DNA of 64,000 nucleotides from assembly GCA_036346225.1 (NCBI GenBank), contig JARFIW010001178.1:1802917-1866916 (forward strand), read 5' to 3'. Position numbers and translations under genes: made by a program. Position 1 is the first letter of the stretch. Every line of letters begins with the position of its first letter. Below the pieces are notes generated by a model that was not told where the DNA came from, searched no databases, and worked only from the letters and a program-made list of their open reading frames with translations. This stretch comes from Platerodrilus igneus (taxonomy: Eukaryota; Arthropoda; Insecta; Coleoptera; Lycidae). Shown here piece by piece: positions 24,060 through 35,479 of the stretch.

Positions 24060-24635
24060 AATAACAGAAAATCGTAATTGTTACATCCTAATGGAAAATC
24101 TATCTGTTTAGCTACACAAATTTTTTTAATAGCATAAAGTTCCCTGGTTATGTCATATTCTGGGTTGAACTGCAGTAATTTATATTTGAAGTCTTCAAAT
24201 GTTATTAGCTTACTCGATTAGATTGAACCACATTTTAGCAGTATCCTTCAGCAATGCCCTAACAACGTTCAATTTCTGAGTGTCGTCATATACGTTCTGA
24301 ATAATTCCTTTAACGTTATTTATATAAACTTATTGGGTTTAATTTAGTATCCCCATGAAATTTTGTCAACTTGCTCTAACGAAATGTACGTTGTTGATAT
24401 CTTGCATTTTCTACAGCAATCAATGTAATTAATACCTTGCCTCAAATCTGTTAATTCTCCCATAAATTATGAACTTTACTTATCATTTTGTTCATAAATT
24501 GCACCTCCTCTACTGTGTAATTTTGTTACATTGACTTATATTGCATCATCTTACATCACAATTCTTGTTGAATTTTCTCTATGCTGGTAGTCATTTCTTG
24601 ATTACTCACGTGTACAGTTAGTTGACATTTTCAAC
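24060..24635 (-). pseudogene. Gypsy-like gag (Retrotrans_gag) fragment
   Basis: On the minus strand, pieces in shifting frames read LTKFHGDTKLNP, then KLNVVRALLKDTAKMWFNLI near 24220-24285, then YKLLQFNPEYDI and KKICVAKQIDFPLG near 24100-24190. This is the capsid-like gag core of Gypsy elements. It may belong to the same family as the pol remnant at 9.8-12.7 kb, but the two are separated and no shared sequence proves it. Frameshifts are frequent. Confidence 0.6.
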
Positions 24636-24729
24636 TAAACTCTACCATTTCTTCCAATTTCGCATAAATCTTGAATGTGACGTATTTGTGCAGCTACCAG
24701 ATGTTGAAATAATTTTAAATTGAAAAGTC

Positions 24730-27275
24730 ACATTCAGTGAGCTAAAGAGCCAAACTATATGTTGGCTGATAACATAGGGATCGGTATGGCATTCTAAGAT
24801 ACAGCACTGTGACATGAAAGGCAACAGAATACCATCATATTATTTCCCAACTACACAGCGTACTTAAATTGTTTTTTAAGATGATGGCATACTCTGGGGT
24901 AAAAGATTACAGAGTTAAAATGTCTCCCATTTGGATTTCTGGGAGGGACTACTTCGGTGGTTGTAATCAGTAAGTTAAATAAGAAGAAAAGAGCAACCAG
25001 GAAAATTGAAATTAATAGGCTAGCATTAGATGTAGTAGGGATTAGCGAAGTTCGCTAGCCGGATGCGGGAGATTTTTTGAATCCATATATAATCAGAAGA
25101 AGGAAATTCGGGTGTGGGGATAGTTATGCGGAAAAATATACGACATTGTATAGAAAACTACTTACAAAAGAATGAAAGAGTGCCCATGGTCAGACTAGAA
25201 TCTAAACTGGTAAACACAGTAACAATACAAATATACCTGCCCATCCTAGCTACAATGACGAAGAAGTAGAAGTGAACTGCAAAGATATTGAAGACATACT
25301 AATATTCGTAAATAAACATTAAAGTTGAATAATTACTGGGGATTTTAATGCAGTGGTAGGTGAGGGTAGGGAAGGAGCGACAGTAGGTTTATTTGGTTTA
25401 AGTAGGAGAAACGACAGGGGAAATAGGCTTGTGGAATTTTACAACAAAAACAATTTAACCATCATAAACACATTATTTCAACATCATGCTAGAAGACAAT
25501 ACACGTGGTAGATGCCACAAGACAGAGAGATATCAAATACATCACATTCTTGTTCGACAGCGGTTTAGGAATCAAGTAAAAAACTGTAGTTACCCAGAGT
25601 CAGATATAGGCACTGACCACAACATTAGTAATTATGAAAACCACTCTTAGATTTAAAAATTTCAAAAAAAAGAAACAGAAAAAGGCACTTTGACCTCTTT
25701 GAAAAACTAAACGATATAGATATCCACAGATTTAAGAAGAAGTCAAAGGAATTGCTGAAAGACATCGGGATACTGCTGATACTAAGGAAGTAGAAACACA
25801 TTAAATCTAGCTTAGACATGATGGCCAGAGATATTCGGGGGTATAGATGAAACAAAAATAAGAAATCATGAGTAACAAAAGATATTCGGAATTTAATAGA
25901 AGAAAGGTGAAACTACAAAAGCAGACCAGACGAAATAGGAAAACAGTGATACAAAGTCGTAAGGTGAAAAATTATTCGCAAATGCAGGAAAACTAAAGAA
26001 CAATGGATTGATGAAAAGTGCAAAGAGATACAATCTGAAATGGAAATAGAAAAGACATGCGAAGCGTAGAAACTAATTAGAATGAATTTTATGGATATTA
26101 AACCATATATTAGAAATATAAGGGGCACAGTAGGAGATAATATTATAAAAAATGTAGAGAAGTGGTTAAATGGCAAGAATATATAGGGAACTTATATGCA
26201 GGACCAGAACTAGGAAGCGCTAGAACAGAAATCAGACATTGAAAAGGATAACAGCATTAAAGAGAATGAAAAATAAAAAATCATTGGGTATAGATAAGGC
26301 ACAAGCAGATGCTTTAAAAGCCATTGAACAAGCAGTAACAGAATGTCTCTTCCAAGTTGAAAACTATACGTGTGACACAGACGAGGCACCCAAAGATTTC
26401 AAAGGTAACTTAGTTACTATACTAAAAAAGAGAGGTGCAGATAGATGTCAAAATTTTCGACAATAATTTTGACAGCACACGTGTCAAAAATATCAAGTAG
26501 AATTGTACAAAGACGTATTGAAAAATGGGCTGAAGAAATACTAGGAGAAAATCAATTTGGGTTTAGGCAAAACGGGAACACTGAAGCCATTTTAGCTCAA
26601 ATGGTGATAAAGGAGAAAACAATAGAAAAAAGAGAGAGCGTGTACAGGTTTTGTAGATCTGAAAAAGCATTCGACAATGTAAAGTGGAAATATGCAAAAA
26701 GATTTGAACAAATTATAGGGCTAGATGGATAGTACATAGTTTATACAAAGAGCAAATAGTTGTAATATAATTAGAGCAGGAACGTAAGTAAGTAAATATT
26801 AGGAAAGGGGTGACACAATGATGTACCCTATCCACGTTAATTTTTAACTTGTACATCGATGTGGCAATGAATACCGTCAAACGCAGAAAGACGTTTGGAA
26901 TTATGATGCTGGCACAAACGTTGATATGCTTAGATTTGCAGACATCAGTATTAGCATCTAGCAAGGAGGAGTTAGAAGCAGCTCTTAAAGAATTGGAAAT
27001 AGTAGTAACAGAGAGATTATGGTATGAAAATTAACAAAAAATATTTAAAGTATAGTATGTACAGAAGTTGGTAAAAGTCAGAATACAAATAGGAAACGAG
27101 AACTTACAAGAGGTTAGGAATTTTTGCTACCTAGGAAAAATGCTGGGAAAAATGCAAAAGATATAAATCAAAGATTAGCACAAGGCTATGCTGCAGTTAA
27201 CAAGAAAAAGCTACTACTCTATTCAAAGACAACAAACATGGGAACATGGAAAATGTGTCTGAAAGCATAGTGTGG
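24730..27275 (+). mobile_element. RTE-type LINE, degraded copy
   Basis: Sequence runs parallel to the better RTE copy at 54.7-57.7 kb: the leader GAGCTAAAGAGCCAAACTA, the GGGGATTTTAATGCAGTGG endonuclease block (25339-25357), the GFRQNGNTEAILAQMV motif (near 26560), and an RT region where the FADD-type motif is lost. Many frameshifts and stops are present, so this is an old copy. It runs in sense with the host gene. It ends near 27275, where a chimeric RTE unit starts. Confidence 0.8.
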
Positions 27276-27278
27276 AGG

Positions 27279-28165
27279 GTGTTCAAACCCTTTGCATACC
27301 ACTGAATATCGCCAAAATAGGATTATTTTTAGTAAACAATAGAAGGGGAAAGTGCAAAAGAAATTAAAAAAAGACTAGCGCATCTAACGAGAAAAAGCAG
27401 TTGCTATGTTCGAAGACAATAAACATAGAAACGAGGAAAAATTGTTGAAAGCATGCGTGGAGCATAGCACTATACGATTGTGGAACGTGGACAGTAGGAG
27501 AAGCAGACATTACATGTGATTTTCCAATGCTCCACCCGAGGGTACTACATTGGCCAGGAAGCGAGTTTTTTTTACCTGGAAAATTTTGAATTTTGCCGAA
27601 TCCTTGCTGTTCCAAGCAAGCTAGGGATCTTTAACGTGCGTGACAACACTCACACACGGGACCTCCATTTTACCTCTCATCCGAACGAGGGTGTATTTTT
27701 GCGAAAAATGCTCGCCTAACATTTTTCAAGCGGACCGTGTCGGGATTCGAACCCGGGACCTAGGGCGTAGTAGTCACACACATACCACTACGCTACGGAG
27801 CCGCCTAGGAGAAGCAGACAGGAAAAAATAAGTCTTTGAAATATACGATGATGATGATATCTTGCACAAACAAAGTTAAGAAGAAAGAGGTTCTAGAAAT
27901 AGTAGGAGGAGAAAAATATCTGTGGAAAACAAAAAAAATAGAGATAGACTGATAGAAAACATTCTAGGGCATGAGGAAATAATGTGGGAGGTATTAGAAG
28001 AAGAGAAAGGAAAAAAGAGAGGCATGGGTAGATCTCGATCAGATTATTGCACACGGATAGTGACACATGTAAGCCATGGGAATTTCAGAGAAATGTGTAG
28101 GTTAGCTCTGAACAGGAAACAACCAGTTCTCCAGGACCGAAGACCTGATGATGCTAAGAGTTTCG
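27279..28165 (+). mobile_element. RTE-derived chimeric unit (leader module plus RTE C-terminal sequence)
   Basis: It starts with a truncated form of a leader module seen elsewhere (CATACCACTGAATATC ... AAACAATAGAAGGGGAA) and continues into RTE ORF2 C-terminal sequence, including the frame 27922-28305 with NFREMCRLALNRKQP. It ends in a GATGATG-type tail near 28155. A SINE sits inside at 27510-27806. The same leader fused to RTE 3' sequence recurs at 47.0, 47.8, 58.3, 58.5 and 58.7 kb. Confidence 0.65.
27510..27806 (-). mobile_element. tRNA-derived SINE, copy 1
   Basis: The head, on the minus strand from 27806, has a pol III A box (TAGCGTAGTGG) and a perfect B box (GGTTCGAATCC) about 40 bases apart. 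Then follows a ~220-base body shared with three other copies in the window. A 14-base target duplication AGGAGAAGCAGACA flanks it (27496-27509, 27807-27820). It inserted into the RTE chimera, so it is younger than that unit. Confidence 0.9.
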
Positions 28166-28299
28166 TATACTTACATTATGGAGTTTTAAAGATAATGTAT
28201 GACCAATATCTTGATATTTATTGTTTTTTCCCTCTTCATGCAGCTTGTTACATCTGTTCCAAATATTCTTTTTACAGACGATCCAGCATCCAGGAACGT

Positions 28300-29246
28300 T
28301 ACTAGTTTCCTACTACAATCTGTAATCAGCTTTTGAAGATTCGCTACAATGAGTGAACGGAATCAATCTATTCACTAACAAAGTTTGACATAATATTATC
28401 GGGTGCCTTTCTTACCTTCATTAGATGAGATGATGATTTAATCAATACAACCCTTTTCAGCGCTTTTGTTTGTTTTTCTTTTAAATTAAAATATTAGTGG
28501 TTGGAATAACAAACAGACATAATTTCTTTGTAATACTTTCCAAGAAAAGCATCTTCACGCATCAGCAAAAATACTGCCCGATAAACCGTTTTCTAATGAA
28601 AGAAAACTTCATTAACCCCGACATATTTACCCTGTATTATTTATAATTTAACTTCACTTTATGTTGAAATGCCAAATAAATTTTATAACATGGTCTGAAC
28701 CTATATTAATAATATTTAATTTTTAAGATTCTTTAATTATAACTTTAATGTTCTAATTGTTAATGCATGGAATTCAAGACTTTTAGTAAATAATTAAGTA
28801 ATTGAAAGCTACAAGGGACCGGTCAAAAGTGAATATTAGCTGATTTGAAAACATTGTGAATTAAAAATACATTTACAGATACTGTAATTTTATATTACTT
28901 TTTTATTGACACTTTACATGTTGTTTTGAACTTTTTATGTTTGGGTTTTTGCTTTTAATTACACTATTATGCCAAATATCTTCATTATTTTAATTATACC
29001 ATAAAGCTAGTTACTTAATTAGGGAGCAGTGTTATAACATGAATACAGTGCATTAGGTGAGTTTCAGTATTAAGTGTGCTTCTTATTCAGCAATTAATAA
29101 TTTTGTCTTTATCTCAGACATTTTGTTTTAAATCCCTAAAAAATAAGTAAAGAATTTAATGATTTCTGAAATAGTTCGTAATATGATTCACTATAAATGA
29201 ATATAATCATGTTACAAAATTATTAATTAAAATTTTTTTGTTTAAG
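28300..29246 (+). other. Last part of intron B-C; nothing recognised
   Basis: AT-rich sequence leading to the acceptor TTTAAG at 29241-29246. No gene or element border is supported. Confidence 0.6.
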
Positions 29247-29457
29247 GCGTGTAATAGTAATAATTTTATAAAAGTATCCCAGTCGACCATGAATGCTGTA
29301 GCTGTTGCCAATGAGAAAATGAAATATAGCACTCCCTACAATGAAGAGTCTCTGATTGATGAAGCCACTGGATTTTCAAGTGACGAAGATTATTATGATG
29401 ATCCTCCTCCACCACCACCACCAACTACAGCAGGATTATCAAGAAAATGGGAACTGT
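29247..29457 (+). CDS. nbr: Exonuclease mut-7 homolog, exon C: first zinc-ribbon half and acidic/proline linker
   Basis: The acceptor is TTTAAG and the donor T|GTAAGT. 70 codons plus one base, so the next intron is phase 1. The exon opens ACNSNNFIKVS, giving the second Cys of the C-Q-A-C pair begun in exon B. A linker follows with an acidic patch (SSDEDYYDD) and seven prolines. The linker is probably disordered and variable between species. It ends SRKWELC across the splice. The following intron (29458-42459, 13,002 bases) carries a BEL/Pao element in sense. Confidence 0.85.
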
Positions 29458-29831
29458 GTAAGTAATTTTAATTCATTGTTAGATTAAAATTGATAAGATA
29501 TTGAGTTGATAATTGATTGCAATTTTGATTATAATGGATGTTTTAAATTGGACAAAGGATTAAGAAGATAGAAGTTACGCATACCTAAATTTTTATTTCT
29601 TGTCTGTTGGAAACATTGCAATCAAAGTTCACAACTTGTAATAGTTGAAATGACCTTCTCGTGTACTAGCATTGTTCCAGTAGCCATTCGTCTCAGTTGT
29701 ATCAAATATGTCGTTTTCTATGAATGAACGCATGTTTATTATTGAATCTTACAAACAAGTGAAAGACTAGTTTTAATTAAAATTTTCCAATTTTATAGTT
29801 CCTTTTTAATACTCAGTAATACATTTGATTA

Positions 29832-30260
29832 ATGAATTTCATGAAACTGGGAGTGTATATGATTGAAAAAGCACAGGATGTGAATGAACCTTTGACTTGC
29901 TCACCCAGAAAATCAACCAGAAAAGTATTTTCACATGTCGTCTTTCCACTATCTATTGCTTTCAGAGCTTCTAAAAAATTACATTTGCGTAACTACCACA
30001 TTTGGTGTTGTTCATGAACTGAAAGAAACAGACCACAGAAGACGTTTGTCATATTGTCATTGATTACGTCCTCTTGTTTATGAAAATGTTGAGTCATATT
30101 TATTTTAGCAACGAGAAGTGGTTTCAGTGGAATGGCACATTAACAGTCAAAACTGTCGAATCTGTGAGTTCTGAAAATTCTAATGTTTTTATGAATGACC
30201 ATTACACGCACATCAAATTGGTGTCTGTTGTGTGATCTTGTCATCATTTTTAAAAAGCAA
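29832..30260 (+). pseudogene. Degraded mariner-type transposase fragment
   Basis: Pieces in several frames match the layout of insect DUF4817-type mariner transposases. There is NEPLTCSPRKSTRK (second HTH region), HELKETDHRRRLSYCH (entry to the catalytic domain), INSQNCRIC and a CFYE ... PLHAHQIGVC-like stretch (about 30140-30230), where intact members read as DEAWFHLSG-VNSQNYRIW followed by a GVW block. Catalytic Asp residues are not kept. No TIRs were found. It may be the same broad family as the fragment at 20827-21186, from another domain. Confidence 0.5.
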
Positions 30261-30627
30261 TACCAATACACTTGATGAATTGGATAACATAGAACTTGTG
30301 ATTTCAAACATTTCTGAGCAAAAATAGATTATTTGTTGGGTGTTTGAATAATTTTAATTAGCAGTTAAAGTAAAATGGTGGTTATACGATGTTCCTATTC
30401 AACACTGAATTGTTTATTTGGTGCAACTTTTCTAGTATTAACATGAACACAGCTTATATAACTTCAATCTTTGTTTAAGCAATTTAATTTTTTATTCAGG
30501 GTATTGGCAAAACAAGTATTATTTTTCAGCGATTTAAACCATAATTTAAATTATCTATTTACAAATTCACATTGCATTTTAATTTTACACGTAATAGTGA
30601 CCTTGTCTCAAGAACATAAAAATTATA

Positions 30628-31000
30628 TGTTAAGGCTTTATAAGTATTTTGGTTGTAGTGTAGTATGCCAATCACAATTAATTTAAGTCCTTAAACTATT
30701 CCCACCTAGAAACCCTCCATTATCCCTACCTTTAGTGCAACGACATAAAAGGGTTGGTAATGTACGAGTGGACGACAATTCAACTTCGTTCTCGCTTGGC
30801 TTTGGTTCGTGATTTAGTTCGGTGCATCGAGCATCAGTAATTAGCAACAATTAGTGAACATTATACATACAGTCCATAATTATCTGATAGCAGTGCAAGT
30901 ACAATCAACCACTACAACCAGTGAAAGGTAGGTGATATATTCCTTTAAATTATCATTTCCTTTGTGTGATTGTAAATGCAAATTAACATTTTGATTAACA
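30628..31000 (+). repeat. 5' LTR of the BEL/Pao element
   Basis: 373 bases. A TATA-like CATAAAAGGG (about 30744-30753) and the downstream start-site-like ATCAGT stretch may form the promoter. This is inference from sequence and position. Confidence 0.95.
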
Positions 31001-31020
31001 TTTTGGTCCTTCGAGCGGAT
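31001..31020 (+). promoter_or_regulatory. Probable primer-binding site
   Basis: TGGTCCTTCGAGCGGAT begins three bases after the LTR. TGG pairs with a tRNA CCA end. I cannot name the tRNA with confidence. Confidence 0.6.
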
Positions 31021-31548
31021 ATTTGGCTTATTAATTGGTTTATTATTGGCATTTATTATTGGCATTCATTTTAACTACATTGTTAATTGCTCTTCGCTTA
31101 AATTAGGGGTTGACCGCATTTAGAAGAAAAGTGTAGTCACACCACCAGTTTCATAGTCAATTGTGTAAAGTAACTTATAGTAGATGCAATCTCGCATTAA
31201 ATTTGAAATTTTGTACTGATACAGAATCTTATAAAGCCTTAAAATGACAAATCTTTGTAAATTTTAGGGATAGTTAACGTAAGAATTTGTAGTCAGAAAA
31301 GTGTTTAAGCAATACAGTTATTTTAAACTTGTAATTCAAGTTCGCTAGAGAATTCAGGTATTCGTAAAACCGGGTAGAATAAAACCCTTTGCTCTTTGTC
31401 ATATTGAAACTTGCAAGCTCCCGTTAGGCACGTTGTAGTAAAAATTCTTTAACAGGTAGTTCAACATTACCCTTGGTATATCCTATTATTAGGTGAACAA
31501 ACCCTTCATTTTGTAGCTGAAATCAATATAAAATCGATATTAGTAACC

Positions 31549-32220
31549 TTGTTCGTTAGGATGGCACATATTTCATCGGATAGGTTGATAGTGGATTTAA
31601 AGGCCGCACTCGATAGATTATCTGATATATCTGGTGCGATAGATAAATTGGAGCATATTAAAGGCAATTGTATTTCTGTTAATATTATGGCTGAAAGCGC
31701 CTTTGATATCAAAAACGATGTAGATACTGCTTATAAAACGTGCATATTGGATGAGGACAACTCTGAATTATTAAATGCAATTACAACACTAAGAATTGAA
31801 ATAGATAGGTCTTTGTTAAACATTAAAATTATTAAAGCTCAGTTTGATAATATATCCACTGCTGAAAAATGCTTGACTGAAAATATTACTAGCATCGGCT
31901 CATGTACTAATATTCGTCTCCCTCGGATAGAAATGAAAAATTTTCTGGAAAAATAGAACATTTCCAAGAGTTTATTCAATTTTTAATAATTTAGTTCATG
32001 AAAATAATCAATTGCTACCGATCGAAAAGTTCTATTTTTTAATTGATGCGTTGGATTTTAAGTCTAGAGAACTCATTAGACATTTGCAAATTTCGAATAA
32101 TAATTATATGCTAGCTTATTCAATTATTGTGAGAGGTTTAATTCAAAACGTTTAATTGCAAACACGCATTGGAATGCTTTAGAATCGTCACCAAAAGCAA
32201 AATTTAATTCACATACAGAT
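31549..32220 (+). pseudogene. BEL/Pao gag, N-terminal part
   Basis: The frame 31549-31956 (first ATG 31561) gives a helical N-terminus (SSDRLIVDLKAALDRLSD). The gag core (DUF1759-like, with LPRIEMKNF at its start and FYFLIDALDFKSRELIRHLQ at 32030-32090) continues in other frames to 32220. The interruptions at 31956, about 31985 and about 32130 are small length changes in short homopolymers rather than scattered stops. Confidence 0.8.
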
Positions 32221-32229
32221 TTAAGAGAA

Positions 32230-33411
32230 TTGCTTAATTGCTTTACGGAAAATATATCAAGCTTACGTCAAACTAAGATTGATTTGCTCGACTTCGTATT
32301 GTTTAATTTGTTATCAAAAAAGGTAGATACAAATCTGTTGAAAACATTTGAATTAGAAAATACATCAGACATTCCATCTTATGATCAATTAAAATTATTT
32401 CTAGAAAAACATTGCAAGGCATTAGAAATTAGCAATATGGTTGTTTCCGATACACCGTCCAAATTTAATACGTCCATTAAACAAACCATATCATCTAGTG
32501 TACCTTCTAAACGTTCCTTTGAATATTCAAAACCCCAAGTTCGAAAGTCATTCGTAACAACTTCATTCGCTCAGAAATGCAGTCTTTGCAGTGGTACTCA
32601 TAACTTATACCAATGTGAAATGTTTCTGAATAAATCGCCACAAGACCGTTATAACTTTGTTAAAGACAAACACTTATGCATTAATTGTCTTCGCAACTCT
32701 CATATGGTTACACGCTGCTCTTCCAAACTTGTTTGTAAAAAGTGTGCAAGGGGTCATCATACTTTATTGCACTTTGAAAACCCTACAGTTGCACAGAAAC
32801 CTGCAATCACTCAGGCAACAGATCAACTTCCCGAACCCACCTGCAACACTACTACAAGTACGTTGTTATCATCTAGATCGTCCAACACAATGACGTTATT
32901 AGGCACCGCAAGAATTTCAATTACAGATGGGTTTGGTAAAGTTCAGACAGTAAGAGCACTTGTAGATAGTGCATCAATGGAAAATTTCATGACTGATAAG
33001 TGTTGTCGACGCTTAGGTTTAAGAAAATCGAATATTTCAATGAAGGTTGAAGGCTTAGGTCTATCTGCTTCTCATGCGTATGGACAAGTATCGTGTAAAA
33101 TTAGTCCTCAAGGTAAAACTGTTCCAGAGTACAGTATTGATTGTTTTGTTTTACCAGACATTTGTGGAACCCTTCCTTCATCAAGGATCTCACCAAATAG
33201 TTGGCCTCACATAGTTGGATTAGATTTAGCAGATTCGGACTTCGACAAACCTAGCCATATCGATTTATTGTTAGGTGCAGATTTGTTCGCGCGTGTTTTA
33301 TTAAACGCAACTCGCATTGGGTCACTAGAAGAACCCGTGGCAATTCACACTACCTTTGGGTGGATATTAACAGGAAGGTTCTTTCTTCTGTTACATCTCG
33401 TATATCATTAG
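32230..33411 (+). CDS. BEL/Pao gag end and aspartic protease (frame open, 393 codons)
   Basis: The gag C-terminus has tandem zinc knuckles: CSLCSGTHNLYQC (about 32579-32620), CINCLRNSHMVTRC and CKKCARGHHTLLH (to about 32774). A retropepsin-like domain follows (DUF1758/A17 type), with the active-site strand VRALVDSASMENFM near 32950, where the usual D-S/T-G reads DSA, and the second strand HIDLLLGADLF near 33270. It ends FGWILTGR and then leaves frame. Proteolytic function is expected for the family; the DSA motif is a variant. Confidence 0.85.
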   Translation: MLNCFTENISSLRQTKIDLLDFVLFNLLSKKVDTNLLKTFELENTSDIPSYDQLKLFLEKHCKALEISNMVVSDTPSKFNTSIKQTISSSVPSKRSFEYSKPQVRKSFVTTSFAQKCSLCSGTHNLYQCEMFLNKSPQDRYNFVKDKHLCINCLRNSHMVTRCSSKLVCKKCARGHHTLLHFENPTVAQKPAITQATDQLPEPTCNTTTSTLLSSRSSNTMTLLGTARISITDGFGKVQTVRALVDSASMENFMTDKCCRRLGLRKSNISMKVEGLGLSASHAYGQVSCKISPQGKTVPEYSIDCFVLPDICGTLPSSRISPNSWPHIVGLDLADSDFDKPSHIDLLLGADLFARVLLNATRIGSLEEPVAIHTTFGWILTGRFFLLLHLVYH

Positions 33412-34370
33412 CTGCACTTGTAGAAGATGCTAACATTACTCGATTTTGGGAACTGGAAAATATTCCAGATTCTAACAAATTATCTCCTCATGCGGAAATT
33501 TGTGAAAGGCATTTTGTGGACACTCACAAGCAGGATGACACCGGTCGTTTTATTGTTTTGTTACCTTTCAATGGTCCTGAACCGCTATTTGCTGGCTCTC
33601 GGGAAATAGCACTTCGAAGATTTCTTTCACTAGAACGCCGTTTGGAAATAAATCCTCAACTGTATAATTCGTACAGAGAATTTATGCAGAATTATATCGA
33701 TAGTGGTCACATGTCTCGTATTGTATCGGATTCAACTCGATCGTCTACATTATCGCCGGTATATTACATACCACATCACGCCGTGTTCAAACCAGACAGT
33801 ACAACTACAAAACTTCGTGTCGTATTTGATGCTTCAGCCAGCGCTCAAAGTGGAGGGTCTTTAAATGATCATTTACTCGCAGGCCCCTCTTCAAAAAGAT
33901 ATCATGGAGTTGTTATTACACTTTCGTTTACATTCTGTAGTTTTAACTGCGGACATTAAGCAAATGTATAGACAGATTCTTATTTCTACTAGCCATCGAG
34001 ACTATCAACGTATAGTTTGGAGATTTAAGTCCTCGAGTCTGTTATCGATTATCAGCTAAACACTGTTACATACGGCATCACATCATCACCATTTTTAGCC
34101 ATGCGTGTAATTCAAGAACTTGCAAAAGTCAATCGTTACGTTTTCCTATTGCTTCCAAGATTTTAGCATCGGATACGTACGTGGATGATTTGATTACAGG
34201 GTGTGATTCGATAGAGGATGGCAAACGACTCGTGTATGAATTAAACCAAATTTGCCAATCAGGTGGTTTTATGTTGCGAAAGTGGAATAGCAACGTGCCA
34301 AGTGTCATTGGCCATTTACCTGATTCCGTTCGGTATCAGCAAGCATTTTGTTTGAAGAGGTAAACAATAC
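33360..34370 (+). pseudogene. BEL/Pao reverse transcriptase
   Basis: Frames 33360-33959, 33865-34059 and 34181-34363 carry the RT. There is a long lead with LSPHAEICERHF and YYIPHHAVFKPDS, then LRVVFDASASAQSGGSLNDH (palm entry of the BEL group), VVLTADIKQMYRQI (first catalytic Asp) and ASDTYVDDLITG (YVDD at 34178-34189). The catalytic residues are intact. Three frame changes interrupt it. Confidence 0.9.
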
Positions 34371-35264
34371 TTCTCAAAAAATTTTAGGACTGCAATGGCA
34401 ACCATTGAGTGATGTGTTGTTTTACAATCTTAATATCGTTGATCGGCCTTGTACCAAAAGGAATATGGTTTCGGAAATTGCAAGGATCTTTGACCCTCTG
34501 GGGTTATTATCACCATTGGTCTTCTTCGCAAAACATTTGATTCAATCTGTATGGATATTAGGAATTGGCTGGGATGAACTTCCTCCCCAACAAATTGTTT
34601 TAAAATGGAATCTGTATCTTCAACAATTACCCGAGTTATTGAAAATTGAAATTCCTCGACGGATTCTTTGCGATAACCATCAAACTGTACAAATTCATGC
34701 ATTTTGTGATGCATCGGAAGCTGGATATGCAGCAGCAGTTTATCTCCGCTGTGTCGATGAGAAAGGAACATCCAAGTATCATTGGTCTGTGCCAAATCTA
34801 AGGTCGCACCAACCAATCGTATATCATTACCTCGATTAGAATTGTGTGGTGCAGTGTTGTTGTCGAACTTGGTCGAGTATGTGCAAAATACGTATAGAGA
34901 TAATTTAGTATTGGACGATACATTTGCGTGGTCAGATTCCACAGTAGCATTAGCATGGATTCGATCTTCGTCGTATAATTGGAAGACCTTTATTAGCAAT
35001 CGTGTCTCGCATATCCAAGAACGAGTGGCTCCATCATCGTGGCATCATATTAAATCACAGGATAATCCTGCTGACTGTGCATCAAGAGGATTATTAGCTG
35101 CTGAGCTTGTTAATCATCCTTTGTGGTGGACGGCTCCACCATGGTTACTATTACCTAAAGAGAATTGGCCTGCTCATATGGAACCAACTCTTACAGATCA
35201 CACTCAGATGCACATTGAAAAAGAACTTTATCCCTTAATATACACGTTGCAGATCATTTCGTAG
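34348..35264 (+). pseudogene. BEL/Pao RT connection and RNase H
   Basis: The frame 34348-34839 has ILGLQWQPLSDVL, then RIFDPLGLLSPLVFFAKHLI, the BEL/Pao connection motif. RNase H starts at IHAFCDASEAGYAAAVYLR. The frame 34782-35264 continues with SLPRLELCGAVLL (Glu), TFAWSDSTVALAWI (Asp) and QDNPADCASRGL (final Asp). All four RNase H acidic residues can be found, across one frameshift near 34800. Confidence 0.9.
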
Positions 35265-35479
35265 ACTCGATGGTAAATCAATTTTCAGATTTGCGAAAAA
35301 TATGCAGGATTCTGGTATATATTTGTCAGTTCATTCGTAACTTGAAAGTTCGTGCAAATTTGGATATTCGAAACTTAGAACAATTATTGGTCTCCCCGAA
35401 CAGTATGCACTTCATTTATTAATAAAACGGGTTCAAGAACAAGTTTTCAGTCAGGACATTGATATCATTCGAAAGGAAA

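Noticed and set aside
27720..27806. tRNA gene-like sequence with A and B boxes
   Set aside because: It does not fold into a full tRNA, is followed by a fixed 220-base body, has target duplications and recurs three more times: a SINE head.
34430..34999. 189-codon minus-strand ORF
   Set aside because: Antisense shadow of the BEL/Pao RT/RNase H region, which has clear motifs on the plus strand.
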